From Tretioscincus oriximinensis (Eukaryota; Chordata; Lepidosauria; Squamata; Gymnophthalmidae): a DNA stretch of 64,000 bases. The translations under genes and the position numbers were made by a program. The DNA lies in assembly GCA_022410635.1 (NCBI GenBank), contig JAJVDF010000583.1, positions 419,452 to 483,451 on the forward strand. Direction: 5' to 3'. The notes beneath the pieces were generated by a model. It was not told the DNA's origin, did not search any database, and saw nothing but the letters and a program-made list of their open reading frames with translations. Below, one piece after another: positions 10,544 through 22,989 of this stretch (its first letter is position 1; every line of letters begins with the position of its first letter).

Positions 10544-13328
10544 ACATCANGACTGCCACTGCTTTATTTGCAGATGGTGCTGAATTTTTTCAGTGAAGGT
10601 GAATTTATCTGTCTTCATTACACATTTTATAATGTCTGTTACAATATGAATAAAAAAGTCATTTCCTTCCATCTGATTACTAANTAATGTTGTTGAAAAC
10701 TGAACCTGAAGTCCCTTTTGTTCCAGCAGCAACTGTTTAGACATAATTGGGCATACAAATTATTGAAAATCAGATTGTTACAGACTATGGTGTCAGCATT
10801 ACTCAAGCTGATTCATACAGATTAATTCTGTTGCTCTATGTTAGGTAGCCATCAATGAAGATGATAGTGCTCAAATTCTCTGATGAATTTCAGTACCTTC
10901 CACATCTTCTTTGCAAAGAACTTTAATAATACAATTTTTCATTTGACTAATTGTTTCCATGTGCAGAAATGTGCCACAATCTCTTTCCCCCTCCCTGTCA
11001 TTGCATTTGACTCTTCCATTTTTCCAAGGGTGGAAAGTGGAAGGCAATACAATCCTTTATTAACATCCAGACTTTGGGAGAAGGACCCTCTTGACAGTCT
11101 CTAGAATTGCCAGGATTACAAATTTTACAGTGTGAATGCATAGGTGATTGAGGGCATATTTCCCATGTGAGATAACTGCACAACTACTCTGTTTTGCAAA
11201 CATCAACCCTTGGAAAAACAGAGCAAGACATGATTGATCAGAAAATGGAGGCTATTCCACCTTTTGATCGATCCTGCCTTGTCTCAGTTTTGGAGGAAAA
11301 ATAAAAATGGTCTGCAGTAGAGGAGGTAATTGTGGAATTGCACCTTTTTCACCACACACCCATCCCTTCCCACAGCTGGCTAAGCTAGGACTGAATGAGG
11401 GGCTGCACAGCCATCCTTTCGCACAGGTGAATGTTTCCACCCTAAGAGNCTAGATTGATGGTCCCGGTGGGAGTAGCATTCCAGTTTGGGGAGAAAGAAA
11501 GAAACATAACTCAATCTGAATTCTGTCTCCTTTTTCCCCCAAAGCAGACTAAAACCTGGTGTCAGAATGGGTTCAAATTAAAAACTAAAAAACAGATTTG
11601 ACTCAGAAGTGATCCAGAAGCNGTACTATCATACATCAGGGCACACTGTGTACTCAACTTACCAGTAATGCATATTAAATACCAAAAAAGAGCATTTCTA
11701 AAGCACATTATAGGGGATTAGAGCTGNGATGTGAATAAGATGAGGACACTAATATTATCTACTCCCCTTCTTAGAAACTATTGTGACAGGTTTTTTTTCC
11801 TTAAAAGAGGTCATTCAAGCCTTCACATTCAATTCCCCTGTGCTTCCTACAGAAACTGAAATCAAAGCATCACATAAGATGCCTATTCAGCCTCCTTTTA
11901 TACACATAAATGCCAGCATCCCTATGTAATTGTCTTCATTGTTGATTTGCCTTTATAATAAGACTTTTCATTATATTGAGCAAAATCTGCCTTGCAACTT
12001 AACATTCATATTTTTTGTCCTGAATTCTAAGAAGATGGAGAATGTCACTATTCTGAATCTGTTGTAAAAGTAAATTATTATTTTTTTGCCCTTATATAAA
12101 TCTTAAAACCTCCTCACTCAATCACAGTGAAGGGCAAGTGGTCTGCACCAAGTTCAGATGGGAAGGCATGGTTTGCATACTCCATACTCTACAGCAGTCT
12201 GGGCCAGNAGCAAGAATATTCCTGCCTCATATATTCAGAAAAGGCAATATTGGCTACTGTGGTTGTTTTATAGAAAACAGAGGTATTTTCTGCACTTACC
12301 TGACAAGAAGGGTCACTAGAGACAGTTTCCAGTCATGGGGCAAATGCTCCCTGCTGTTTACACCCTAGATGTGGGAATATTACTTCTTTTGCCCACAAAC
12401 CAGGCCTTCTGATCANACCCCTCACTGTGATTGGATGAGGAAACAGTGGGCATGCTACGAGTGGGCAGGATTATCACAAGTAAAACTGGAAAAGCTAGTT
12501 TGTGCCACCTGTCCATCTCATAGACCACCCCACCACCACCTCCAGGCGGCTACTGGGATGTTTAAAAGATGCCTGTGCACCAAATCTATTCAAAGAGTAG
12601 ATGGGAATAATTCTGGCTAAATCGGAAATGGGATGATTGGTGATGCCAATCACTGGGAGNATTCTCTATTGGAAATGAAGAAATACCCTTGTTCTGCCTT
12701 TCCAGGAAGCCTACATTATTATCTTATTTTCCATTTGACCAGGATTAAGAATTATTAATGGTGCAATAACTAATAAAGTTATTTGGGATGCTTTTAAACC
12801 CCTAAAGTANTAGAAAATTTAAGGAAATATTTGAAATATTTTTAAAAGATATTTACCTAGAAAAACTACCTCTTCCCAATATATTCCATTGAGACATAAC
12901 AATAAAAAGCAAAATAAAAGGATAATTCTGTCATCATACTAAAAGATGGTTTCCACACAGTCCTACCAGTTGGTGTGTGGGAACATAGACTCCATGAAAA
13001 GCCTGGTCTCCTGGGGAATGGTTGGAAGCAATCCAATGGNAAACAACTTCAAAGTGATTTCTCACACTGCCAACCACGCGACAAACTTTAACATAGCATG
13101 TAAAATTCAGTGACCTTTTTGCTGATTCCAAAAATGCACCTCTTCTGGGTAGTTCTCAGACACAGTATGGAACTCCTTCTAACCTTAATTCCAGAAGCAT
13201 ATCAAGACTTTTTAATGTGTAAATGATAATTTACCATTGGTGAATGCAGCTGTTATGCAGTCCTTTCAGAAACCTAGCACAAATGCTCAAGACAAGATTC
13301 CTGTTTCTCCTGAACAACAGGTTAATGT
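10544..13328. other. Intronic, no features recognised
   Basis: No gene, RNA or confident repeat recognised. Several single N positions. Confidence 0.5.
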
Positions 13329-14316
13329 AGAATCATAGAATCATAGAGTTGGAAGGGACCTCCAGGGTCATCGGGTCTAACCCCCTGCTCGATGCACGAT
13401 TCATTAAATCATCCCAGACAGATGACTGTCCAGTCTCTGTTTGAAGACTTCCAGTGAAGACGAACTCACTACCTCCTGTGGCAAACTGTTCCANTGGTTT
13501 ATCACTCTGTTAGAAAGTTTTTCTGATATCTAATCTAAATCTACTCCCTACAGTTTCATTCCATTGTTTCTAATCCTTCCATGTGCTAATGAGAACAATG
13601 GTGATCCCTCTGCTCTGTGACAACCCTTCAGATATTTGTAGACAGCTATCAAGTCTCCNCCCAGTCTTCTCTTTTGCAGACTAAACATCCCCAGATCCTT
13701 TAACCGTTCCTCATAGGACATGGTTTCCAGACCACTCACCATCCTTGTAACTCTCTTTTGTACTTGCTCTAGTTTATCAATGTCCTTTTTAAATTGGGCC
13801 CCCCAGAACTGAACACAGTATTCCAAGNGTGGTCGTACCAAAGTAGTGTAGAGAGGAATAATTACTTCACGTGAGCAATATTCTATGCCCCTCTTGATAT
13901 ATCCCAGGATTGTGTTTGCCTTTTTTGCAGCTGCTTCACACTGTTGACTCATGTTTAATCTGTGATCTACCAAAACACCCAAGTCCTTCTCACCTGTGCT
14001 GCTGCTCAGACATATTCCTCCCATTCTATATGTGCTGTTTTCATTATTTTTGCCCTGATGTAGGATCTTGCATTTCTCTCTGTTAAACACCATTCTGTTT
14101 GTTTCAGTCCATTGTTCAAGTTTGTCTAGATCTTTTTGAATTCTATCTCTATCTTGTTTAGTATTAGCAGTACCACCTAGTTTTGTGTCAACAGCAAATT
14201 TGATAATTTTCCCTTCAATTCCTTCATCTAGATCATTTATAAATACATTAAATAGCACTGGGCCTAGAACAAACCCTTGTGGTACTCCACTTGAAACATT
14301 CTTCCAATTGGATGTG

Positions 14317-14633
14317 AGTAACCAAGATAAAATGCATCTATTATTAAAAGCTACTGACAGACAAACTACAATGAGAGTAGCGGCGTTTATAGCTAAGGCT
14401 ATTAGGATTAGAACTGCACTTATAAATGGGGGAATGTAAATTTACTGACTGTTCTAACTTAACTTTTAATTGTTCTTAATTGTTTTAAATAATTTTAAAT
14501 GTAGATTTATTTATTATCATTGTTTTAATTGATTGCTTTACGGATAGGCAAGTTTTACTGGTTTTATTCAATGTTTTGTATTTATGAGATTTATGATATG
14601 GCCAATGGACTAATCATTAATAATAAACACATG
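14317..14633 (+). mobile_element. 5'-truncated LINE insertion in CR1, with 11-bp TSD
   Basis: A 317-bp plus-strand insert splits the CR1 RT. It is flanked by perfect copies of aattggatgtg (14306-14316 and 14634-14644), a typical target-primed insertion. It carries an ORF C-terminus (MRVAAFIAKAIRIRTALI, stop at 14439), then an AT-rich 3' UTR ending in gatatggccaatggactaat and a TAA-rich tail. The same 3' end occurs at 60884-60953. The family is not resolved; the C-terminus suggests an Ingi/Vingi- or L1-like LINE. Confidence 0.85.
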
Positions 14634-14938
14634 AATTGGATGTGCAACCATTTATTACCACTCTTTGAGTACGATTTACTAAGCCAGTTTTGAATCCATC
14701 TAACTGTTGTTTTGCCAATCCCATACTTGACCATTTTTTCAATAAGGATGGAATGAGATACTTTGCCAAATGCTTTACTGAAGTCAAGATATACCACATC
14801 TACTGCATTTCCCTCATCAACCCAGTTGNTAATTCTATCATTGAAAGAAATTATAGTCTGGCATGACTTATTTGTTACAAATCCATGTTGGCTCTGATTA
14901 ATTACTGCATTCCTTTCCAAGTGCTGGCATACATGCTG

Positions 14939-15113
14939 NNNNNNNNNNNNNNNNNNNNNNNNNNNNNNNNNNNNNNNNNNNNNNNNNNNNNNNNNNNNNN
15001 NNNNNNNNNNNNNNNNNNNNNNNNNNNNNNNNNNNNNNNNNNNNNNNNNNNNNNNNNNNNNNNNNNNNNNNNNNNNNNNNNNNNNNNNNNNNNNNNNNNN
15101 NNNNNNNNNNNNN
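14939..15113. other. assembly gap (175 N)
   Basis: Run of N within the minus-strand CR1 element, in the segment just N-terminal to the reverse transcriptase fingers. Confidence 0.99.
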
Positions 15114-15499
15114 TATGTCCTTTTTCAGAAAAAACAGTTGCAAAATAAGTGTTCAGAAGTTCAGCTTTCTCAGTATTTTTTTTGATGATTTTGCCATTTT
15201 CCCTCTGTAGAACTCCTATAGNATCTTTAGCTTTTCTTTTCCTTTTGACATAGCCCCCAAACCCTTTATTATTGCTTTTTATATGCCTTGCAAAACTCAG
15301 TTCATATTCAGCTTTAGCTTTTCTGACACTTGCCCTACAATTGCTACAGACTGCCTTATATTCTTCCTTAGAAATGTCCCCCTTCTTCCATTTCATAAAC
15401 AGTATTTTGTTGGTAAGAATTAGATTCATGATAGCAGATCCTCTTGTTTTTTCCTCCACTTTTTGGCAGTTAAATTATCAGCTAGAGAAGATAAAAATT

Positions 15500-15930
15500 T
15501 AGTAGACCCATGAGTTTTGCCTGAGAGAGATTCCCAACAAACGTCTGGGTAGTTAAACTCTCCCATAATCACTGTATCATGTTTGTCCAGGAGGCCTATA
15601 ATAAATTCCCATGATGGTGTCCTTTCTGTTTTTCTCTCCTTTGTATTCTTACCCAGACGGTTTCTACAGAGCTTCTATTTTCTGAAACTTGAATCTCTGA
15701 GGAGGTATATGTTTCCCTAACATATAATGCAACGCCACCTCTCCTTTTGTTAAGTCTGTTTCTTATAAATAAGTTGTAACCTCTAAGCTTTGCATTCCAA
15801 TCAAGTGTCTCATCCCACCAAGTTTCAGTGATGCCTATGACATCATATTTATTTTCCTGTGTTAGCATCTCCAATTCTTTATGTTTGTTTCCCATGATAT
15901 GTGCATTAATGTAGAAGCATTTTAGTTTCT
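15500..15930 (-). pseudogene. CR1 ORF2 endonuclease domain, broken
   Basis: The reverse strand gives KLKCFYINAHIMGNKHKELE, then DVIGITETWWDE and RRGGVALYVRETY, the N-terminal motifs of the APE-type endonuclease that nicks target DNA for CR1. The frame breaks near 15596. Another frame then gives DTVIMGEFNYPDVCWES at 15580-15520, the GDFN-containing segment with Asp changed to Glu. The stretch between is shorter than in intact CR1, so an internal deletion is likely. Confidence 0.8.
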
Positions 15931-15973
15931 GATTTAGCTTGTCTTCTCTGGGTCTCTCCCAAACGTTTTGTCT

Positions 15974-17013
15974 TTATTCTTCTCTTTTTATTTGCCCAGT
16001 AAGATTGTCCTCTGTATTCATTGGCTGTGCATGTTTGCCTACCCTTTTACTTCCCTTCTCCTTCTGCTTTAAAGCTCTCCTGATGAGTGATGCCAGATGC
16101 CTTCCAAAAATATTCTTTCCCATTCTTGTAAGGTGCAGCCCATCCCTTGCCAAGAGTCCATCATATAAGTAGGNCACTCCATGGTCTAGAAATCCAAATC
16201 CCTGTTGGTAGCACCACCGTCGTAGCCAGTTGCTTACCTTCAAAATCTTCAAAATCTCCATCTTCTTCTTCCATGACCATCCCCTGGGAGGATAGATGAG
16301 AAGACTACCTGTGCTCCTAGTTCCTTCACTTTCCTGCCTAGATTCTCAAAATCTCTACAGATAGTTTCAAAATCCTGTGTTGCAGTGTCATTTGTTCCTG
16401 TATCTATCAATAGAAATGGGTAGTCATCTATAGGACAAAAAAGTCTTGGCAGCCTCTCAGACACACCTTTGATCCGTGCTCCTGGAAGACAGCAAACCTC
16501 TCGTGAAGTTAGGTCAGGTCTGCACACAGCCACTTCTGTTCCTCTCAATAGGGAATCCCCCACAACCACCACTCTCCTTTTCTTCTTCTTCTCTGGGGCA
16601 GTTNGTTTCTTCAGTTCAAGAGGTTTCTGAGCGCTAACTGGACTGCTCCTCATTGGTGATCTAGATGTATAATTCTGCTCCTCTTCATTGTTCTCTTGCA
16701 TGAGAACCTGGTATTGGTTCTTAAGATGTAAAGGTGCTGACAGAATCCTACCCCTCCTTCTTGTCTGAGTCACGTGTTTCCATTCTGCTGCTTCTACTGG
16801 TATGCTAGGATTTTCTTTTTCATGAATCAGAAGGGGCTCTTCTGTTTGGACCTCTGCATCCCTAATGAGTTTTAGAATGGACACTCCTCCAGATTCCGCA
16901 NCTTTTCTTCCAGCAGTGACACAATGGCCGATAAAGTTTGTCTTCTCTTCTGGCAGTACTGTAAACATATTACATTCACTGCAGAAGACCATGANGTCAC
17001 TCTTCTCTTCCAT
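15974..17013 (-). pseudogene. CR1 ORF1 (esterase-domain protein), frameshifted
   Basis: CR1 ORF1 encodes a nucleic-acid-binding retrotransposon protein with an SGNH-type esterase domain. Seen: start MEEKSD at 17013; a Cys pair near the N-terminus (FCSECNMF) with a later HC; a basic linker (EKKKKRRVVVV); esterase block I GDSLLRGTE; block III DTGTND; and, after a frameshift around 16255, block V DGLHLTRMG with the catalytic His. The downstream frame continues to 15974 (IKREE). Length, about 345 codons across both frames, is normal for CR1 ORF1. One frameshift and three ambiguous codons; the catalytic Ser, Asp and His motifs are all still present. Confidence 0.85.
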
Positions 17014-17240
17014 ATTGCTTAAAGGAAGATACTGAGATTTTTAACAACTTTTCACTGAAGAGATTTTCACTCTGTAAATCCCCAAAATTCATATGCTGTT
17101 AAGTGCGCGGCCTGGTGAATTTCTCTGCTTCCCTGGTCACCAAATCCGCTGTTCTTTTGCCTCACAGTGAGTTTTTTAGCTTCTTCCNAGCATTCAACAG
17201 GAATATGCAAATTACTCCCTGAAGCTCAGATTCCTGTACT

Positions 17241-19289
17241 GTAGCTATGAAATACAATTTTTTGAAGCACCCTGTATGTATATCCCAGGAGCTAAATTGA
17301 CCAAACAGGTTGAACAAGTGTGCAGATTTTCTCAACCATCTTAGAATTAAATGTCTTTACAGTGTATTTCAAATAAGTAGCTGTGAGTTAAGAATATTTT
17401 GCAAGCAAGTCTCATAGCTCCTAGTAGACTAAATGTAGGCATTGTGAGCTTTTGTGGGCAAGTCTACTTCCTACAGGTATCTGAGGCAGACCATCAGTAG
17501 AAAACTGGGTGCTGGAATAGCAACAGAAAAGTAAATGTCTCTGGAATNATTTACTCCAGTCAAGTATAGTGAAAGTAGTTAATCCCTTCAAATGGAAAGA
17601 AGTGCCTGAGAAAAAGACATACAACCTGAGTGAGAGTGTTACAATACATACAAAAAGGTGGTAGAAAGAATAAAACAAGAGTATAGTACGTTTCCCAACT
17701 AAACTGGAGTCAAAGCTGCAAAAATTCTAACCCCATTTAATGTTTTAATGATGTTTTCTGAGAACCCGTAAATATTCGAAATGTGAAGTAACCTTATTTC
17801 ACCCAATAGTTGTTTTCTGTTCTTTCTGACACATTGTAATTTACANCATGTTTGCTCAAGCTCTAATATCTGCACTTTCTGTTTATCTACCGTTTATAGC
17901 ATCTAGTTTAGCATTACACCTTTCCTAGAATTTATTTTATGTCTTCTGTCTATCTTATGAAAATGAAATTAGTGCGAACTAGCCCAGTCTTGTACCTCTC
18001 AATGACCGCCTTAACTTCTGGCTTTATTCAATGTTGCTAAGTGCTTACACAAGCATTTCATATGGCAGCTCTTTCCTACTTCAGAGTTTGCTGTCAATTG
18101 GAAGCTGTTAAAAATGCTTACTGCTACAAGCATTTTCCATTATAGAGCCTTTCATATTGTTGAAGTTTTCTGCTAAATTATGCTTTCTGCAGAAGCCCAC
18201 AGGTAAAATGGAAGTCAACGACAAACGTTTTTAAAAGTAGTTGCTTGTAGGCAAATTTTGTACAACTTGTGCAAAGCTTTTACATAATCATACAAAATCA
18301 AAGGATAAGCCCTGTATTATTGGATTTCCCATGTTTCAACCNACTTGGTTAAATAATTCAAATATCAAATTCCATTTGGAAACACTTAAAGCCCAATCCC
18401 ACTCTTGTAACTTATGGTTTTTTTTAACTTATATTTTAAATGTATCATTTATTTCTAATTCAGACTTAAAATTAGCAAATAGATTGTTCATCTAAAGCCT
18501 AAAGGGTGCAAGCACCCACAGGGGCCTTTACAGACTACAGAATAGCACTCACTGCACCGNTGAAACAGATCAGATGCCTCCTGAAACATTGCTCACCATC
18601 AANTTAAGACACAACATTATGCTCAGATTTTTGGTCATTCAGCTCTTTTCAAGGAGGCAATCAAACTTTTATTTCCACAAAGGAGAAGATCAAGTTGCAT
18701 TCTCACAGGTGACCGCAGTGCAAGAAAGAATGGCTACCCTCCCTATCACCCAGTGCCAAAAATGTCATGAGACCATTAAGCCCAGCCTTGTCCTCTTCTC
18801 TAGAGTTCAGGCTGGCAGGTCAAAGGTGCTACTTGTCCCCCAGGAGAACTTCTTGCCCTCCCTCCCCCNCAGCCCAGATGGGATGCAATGATGAGAGGAT
18901 AATGATTGGGTGGAGGCTGNGATGTTCTCTGCTTAAATGCAAAAGCAGCTTTTTTAAAAATGGGAAGAAACNCATGCAGTTTCTCAGCTATTTCCTGCTG
19001 TCAAGTCAAGCAGTGAAAAAGATAGAGAAAAACTTGGGAAGGTGGAGGTGAGGTAATCTGCAATGAGTGATAAAAGAAGAGGGGCAAGGCAGCAGCAAAG
19101 GAAGTCCATACAAGCAGTGATGGNTCCAAACAAATAGAGGATCTGTTTTTCTATACACATACAAGGTATATGCTGGCAAAGTAGTTTGCAAAGCTGAGGA
19201 GAATGGGGGGTGNTATATGATACTAGACCTAGAATAATACAAACAAATGCTCAACAACAAAGTTGCCAAAGTTCAAAAAAACACCAATC
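17241..19289. other. Intronic, no features recognised
   Basis: AT-rich, no gene or confident repeat seen. Confidence 0.5.
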
Positions 19290-19620
19290 AGGTGTACTCT
19301 ATTAATATACANAACATATACTTCCTTCATATAAACAAAAAAGTATACATAGATTTCATTCAGAGTATGTTATATACTTCAAAACAATCAAAGAACAAAA
19401 AATATAGGGCTATCCCANTCCCGGATAGACTTCGGATTTCACCCTGTGGCTTCTTCTGGCTCTTAATATATACATGTAACAGCCTTTTCAAATAGACATA
19501 CAGGAATTCAATTATATGGCATTTTCAATAAATTCAAGGATTCCCAAGAATAAATAGAAAGAGAGTTAATACTTCAAGCTTCTGTCAGGTACGTCTTCAA
19601 TAGGGAGCGTTTGTTGGTAT
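19290..19620 (-). repeat. Possible retroelement terminal region
   Basis: The reverse strand has gccagaagaagccacagggt followed by gaaatccgaag, resembling the 'CTGAAGAAGCC...GGCGAAA' motif common at ends of Penelope-like or other reptile retroelements. No coding part is visible. Tentative. Confidence 0.3.
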
Positions 19621-21419
19621 TATTCTCAGTCTGGCAAAGTAGTTTGGCCTGAAGATTATTTGAATTAATACATAATCCAGGGAAAAACCTGTAAGGCTCT
19701 GCCCACAATGAGCNTTATTCTAGGCTATACTTCAAAATAGGAGCCTGTCACTCACTTCTACGGTAGGTGACACTTTGGTATTGGCAGTCTGAACCCTCCA
19801 TTTCTCCCAAATGGCTGAATAACTTGCCTTTGTAACCCTNCAAAACTGCCCTGTTATTACAGGTACGGATAAAACACATGGGAAATGTTAGATCTCAAGA
19901 GGAAGAGTGTGGAAGAAAGGAGAAAATAGGAAAAGGGGGGGAAAGAGCAGAGTGAATGTGAATACAATCTGAAAATGGTTCCTCAAAAACAGAAAAATGG
20001 TCGGCCTATTCTTGGTGTCATCCCTGTGTCCACAGCACTGGCATCTTTCCTCTTTTCTCAGTCATGACTGCTGGCATTTCCCACTGATACTGCTATGCCC
20101 CCTTCCCCACAGTGTTAAGCACTGGAATATCCATAAGANGTCTGAAGATCTGGGAAAGCGCTTATTATTTTGGGAACTAAGATTGAGTTTTTCTGTGCTG
20201 ATGAGGGCCTGAGGTTGTAATGGGACTAGAATGCTGCTTGTACCTAATGCTCATTAAAACATTTTGTAACCTGTTATCAGTGAAGTTTGGACCTGATTAC
20301 ATACATGGTATTAAACCACCTTCAGTCCAGAAGAACAGCACAGAACAACAGTGGAGGGGGGACACATTATTTTCTGATTTTCAGTTCTGTTAAAAATTCC
20401 AGTTCTTCAGGATTGAAAGTGGTTTAAAAGCTCCTGTATANGTAGGCCTTTGAATAGCATGCTGAAGTTACTCTCTGTTTGGTTTGTAAATTCTGGCCTG
20501 TGGTGATGAATCTGGAAAATTCAATAAAATAGGCAGGCTCAGCAAATTATTATGTCACACTGCAAGAAGTACAAATCCTGATTGCCTAGAGGTTAGTGAC
20601 TTCAATCAGTGTCCTCTGAAGCCATTTCATTTATCAGGACCACTAGTTTATTGCAAAGAAATTGAACTNGAACAAACACACTATGTGCACAAGAAAAATA
20701 GCTTTGGACTATAATGCAGTCTACAGAGAAAGCATGGTAATGAATGGTATGAACTTTGCATAACAAAAGCCAAATGTGGTTAAGCCCCTATTTTCAGATT
20801 GGGTAGAAAAAAAACTGCTGGAGCAAAACCAGCAATTCTGAAAGCCAGCTGTAGTTTTTTATAATTGCTTGATTTCAAAGTCTGACTTGTGAGAGGACAA
20901 GTCTTTCCATATCAGGATCTAAGTATTTTATTTTATATTACCTGAAAGTATGTTCTTTGAACCAAATTTTGATTTCATTTGAGTTTCTACATCCTTCACA
21001 AATGAGAATGTAGAAAAAAGAAGCTAAATGAGCACCTCTGACACACACATCCAAAGGATCTTTGTTGGTGGCGAAAACAACTATTATTTAATGGTTTGAA
21101 AAATTCTAACTTAAAGGAAACATAACATGTGAACACCTGTCAGGGCAATCAAAGCTCACTGACCCAAAACCTTAGTGACACAAGGTGCTGAGACATCTAT
21201 TTTTACATCTACTAATGTTTTTATTTTGAAAAATAAAACAAAACCTACCATTTTCAGGTGATTCTTTCAAGTTATGGATTACAAGGCTTTCAAGAAGTCA
21301 TTACTACAAAACGGCTGGTACTGATTTCATAATTAGTATTCAGAGAAGAACAATGAATAGTAAAGCAGAGTTTCTGTGTGGCAATTTAAAAGCAGAGGAA
21401 GCAAAACATGGTAAAATGT
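19621..21419. other. Intronic, no features recognised
   Basis: Nothing assigned, apart from a short piece near 19680-19750 resembling half of the palindromic family seen at 29541-29681. Confidence 0.5.
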
Positions 21420-21559
21420 GGATGGGAGAATAATAAGTGTCAACTTTAGTAGGCTTCTACCAAACACAAGAGCATTTGAGAGTTTTCACTCAGAACCACA
21501 TTTGCTACATCTGAATGAAGATGATGTCAGAGAAAGGTTGGAGGACATCANACAAAGGC

Positions 21560-22110
21560 TTTGTGGTGCCTTTTGTAAGGAGGGGAAGATGGCATCTGGC
21601 AGGGTTGTTTTGGGGAGGCTCGTGGAACAGGCTGAAGTTTCAGGGTCAATTGCCAAAGACACACGTAGGTCTCTGGGTGACCCGGGTAATCGCCCCCGAA
21701 GCTTCGGCCTGCTCCGTGTGGAGCCATTATCCCACATCACCTTTAAGTAGTGGTAGCATGGCTTTTCCTTTTGGCCTCTGGCAGGAACTCGAACTGCAGA
21801 CAGTGGGGGCAATGCAACTGCTGCAATCGCCCTTGCAGCCGCAGTCATCACTGTTAAGGGGCAGCCGTGCGGGTTTTCCCAGCCAGAGGCCTATTGACCT
21901 CAGGTGGAAACATGACCCAGTTCCACCGAGGAGCAGGGTGAGGGCNGCCACCTATGGCAGCAGCCTCGCACAACCGCATGTTTGCTTGCTGGAGAATTCG
22001 CACACCAGGCTGGGACTGTATGTGAAATGACTTCACTCGGTTCCGACTTGGTCTGCGAATTATTGTGCCTTAGGTTGTTGTAACCCACCACCATCTAGTA
22101 AAAGGGCGCC
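21560..22110. other. Unassigned GC-elevated block next to CAMK4 exon
   Basis: Sharply higher GC than its surroundings. Frames on both strands stay open for 60-170 codons, but no protein motif was recognised and both strands are open because of composition. It may be an uncharacterised mobile element or conserved intronic sequence. Confidence 0.35.
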
Positions 22111-22333
22111 TTGTAAAAGGTGTTCTAAGTATTTTTTAAAAGAAATCAGTCATCCGAATGCAAAACCCCAGCACTTGCGGTAGAACAACTTTACCACAAA
22201 TAATATTTTATGTTTCCTATAGCTCTGTCTCCTTACCAGGAGGAAGGTGGGGAAGAGAAAAAAGGAGGAGAAGGGACTGTTTAGCACGTTCAATATGAGG
22301 GAAGCTTCTACAATATGAATAGATTTCACCTAC

Positions 22334-22416
22334 CTGTCAAAGAGCTCTCCTCCAGTGACCAATTCTAAGACAAGGCTGATTTCTGTGGCGGTTTCAAATA
22401 TTTCCTTCAGTTTTAT
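22334..22416 (-). CDS. CAMK4: CAMK4 exon: hinge region
   Basis: Reverse-strand exon of 83 bp: 27 complete codons plus AG, the first two bases of an Arg codon finished in the next exon. It begins IKLKEIFETATE and ends LVTGGELFD. LVLELVTGGELFD spans the gatekeeper and hinge that cradle adenine; GGELFDR is the typical CaMK-group alphaD start. The acceptor is ttttttag and the donor gtaggt. One change from the remembered mammalian protein is Pro to Ala in the FETATE segment. The coding frame is intact. Confidence 0.92.
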
Positions 22417-22734
22417 CTAAAAAAGGCAGACAAATAAAAAATTATCTATTGCATCCATTTCAGGCTTACAATCAGGAAGCTAATTTTCAGGCTTGCTATT
22501 TTTCTTTCTTTCTATANACAACACATATGTGGGGATAGTTAAAAAGAGACTCAAACTTGAAGTTTTAAGTAGTACAAGGGAAGACTAAGAAAATAACTGA
22601 TGACTCAGCTTTGTGTGCATGTATTGAAGGATGAAGGTGTTAACTGTCACCTCATTTCTGTCCCACTACACCAGACAGGGTCATTGGCGCTATCNTTAAA
22701 CACGAGAAGAAATGTATTTCTGTTTTATTTCTGT

Positions 22735-22905
22735 GGTAGGCCTTTTTCTGGATTCTGTCTTAGAATAAGGATCTGTCCCCTGCATTCTGGTATAAATTAC
22801 AATGGGTCCCACCTGGGACCTTTCTTATTTTGCACTAGCATATGGTTGACATATCTCTATTCTGAGATATAATCTGGAATAAGACCTAGTGAAGAAATGC
22901 TCTTA
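22735..22905. repeat. Palindromic interspersed repeat (same family as 29541)
   Basis: The left end (ttctggattctgtcttagaa) and right end (ttctgagatataatctggaa, taagacctagtgaagaaatg) are diverged inverted repeats. It resembles the better palindrome at 29541-29681. Confidence 0.55.
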
Positions 22906-22989
22906 TTTTAAATGCCTTTTGTAAACTATTTTGTAATTTTATAAAAAGAAAAGAGATATAGAAATTCCTTAATCAAATAAATATAGAGA

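Larger units (their letters stand above)
13548..15459 (-). pseudogene. CR1 ORF2 reverse transcriptase, interrupted
   Basis: Linker 15459-15143 (ISKEEYKAVCSNCRASVRKA, NTYFATVFSEKGH) is followed by the N gap, then RT motifs NQSQHGFVTNKSCQT and VVYLDFSKAFGKVSH (motif A; the usual second Asp is Gly). After the nested insertion the frame resumes with LFNVFINDLDEG and FAVDTKLGG; the latter is the FADD catalytic box with one Asp replaced by Val. The C-terminal part ([45 protein letters not shown]) is open to 13548. The catalytic change means no RT activity is expected. Confidence 0.9.
13329..17240 (-). mobile_element. Near-full-length CR1 LINE, minus strand
   Basis: Reading on the reverse strand: 5' UTR about 17240-17014; ORF1 17013-15974; ORF2 endonuclease from about 15930; linker 15560-15140; N gap; reverse transcriptase 14920-14645, resuming 14305-13548; 3' UTR ending in two copies of atgattcta at 13329, the usual CR1 3' repeat. 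Broken by an ORF1 frameshift near 16255, an apparent deletion in the endonuclease, a 317-bp LINE insertion (14317-14633) and point changes in RT catalytic motifs. It is inactive, but all CR1 domains are represented. It lies in the CAMK4 intron between the exons at 22334 and 6803, in the same orientation as the gene. Confidence 0.92.
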
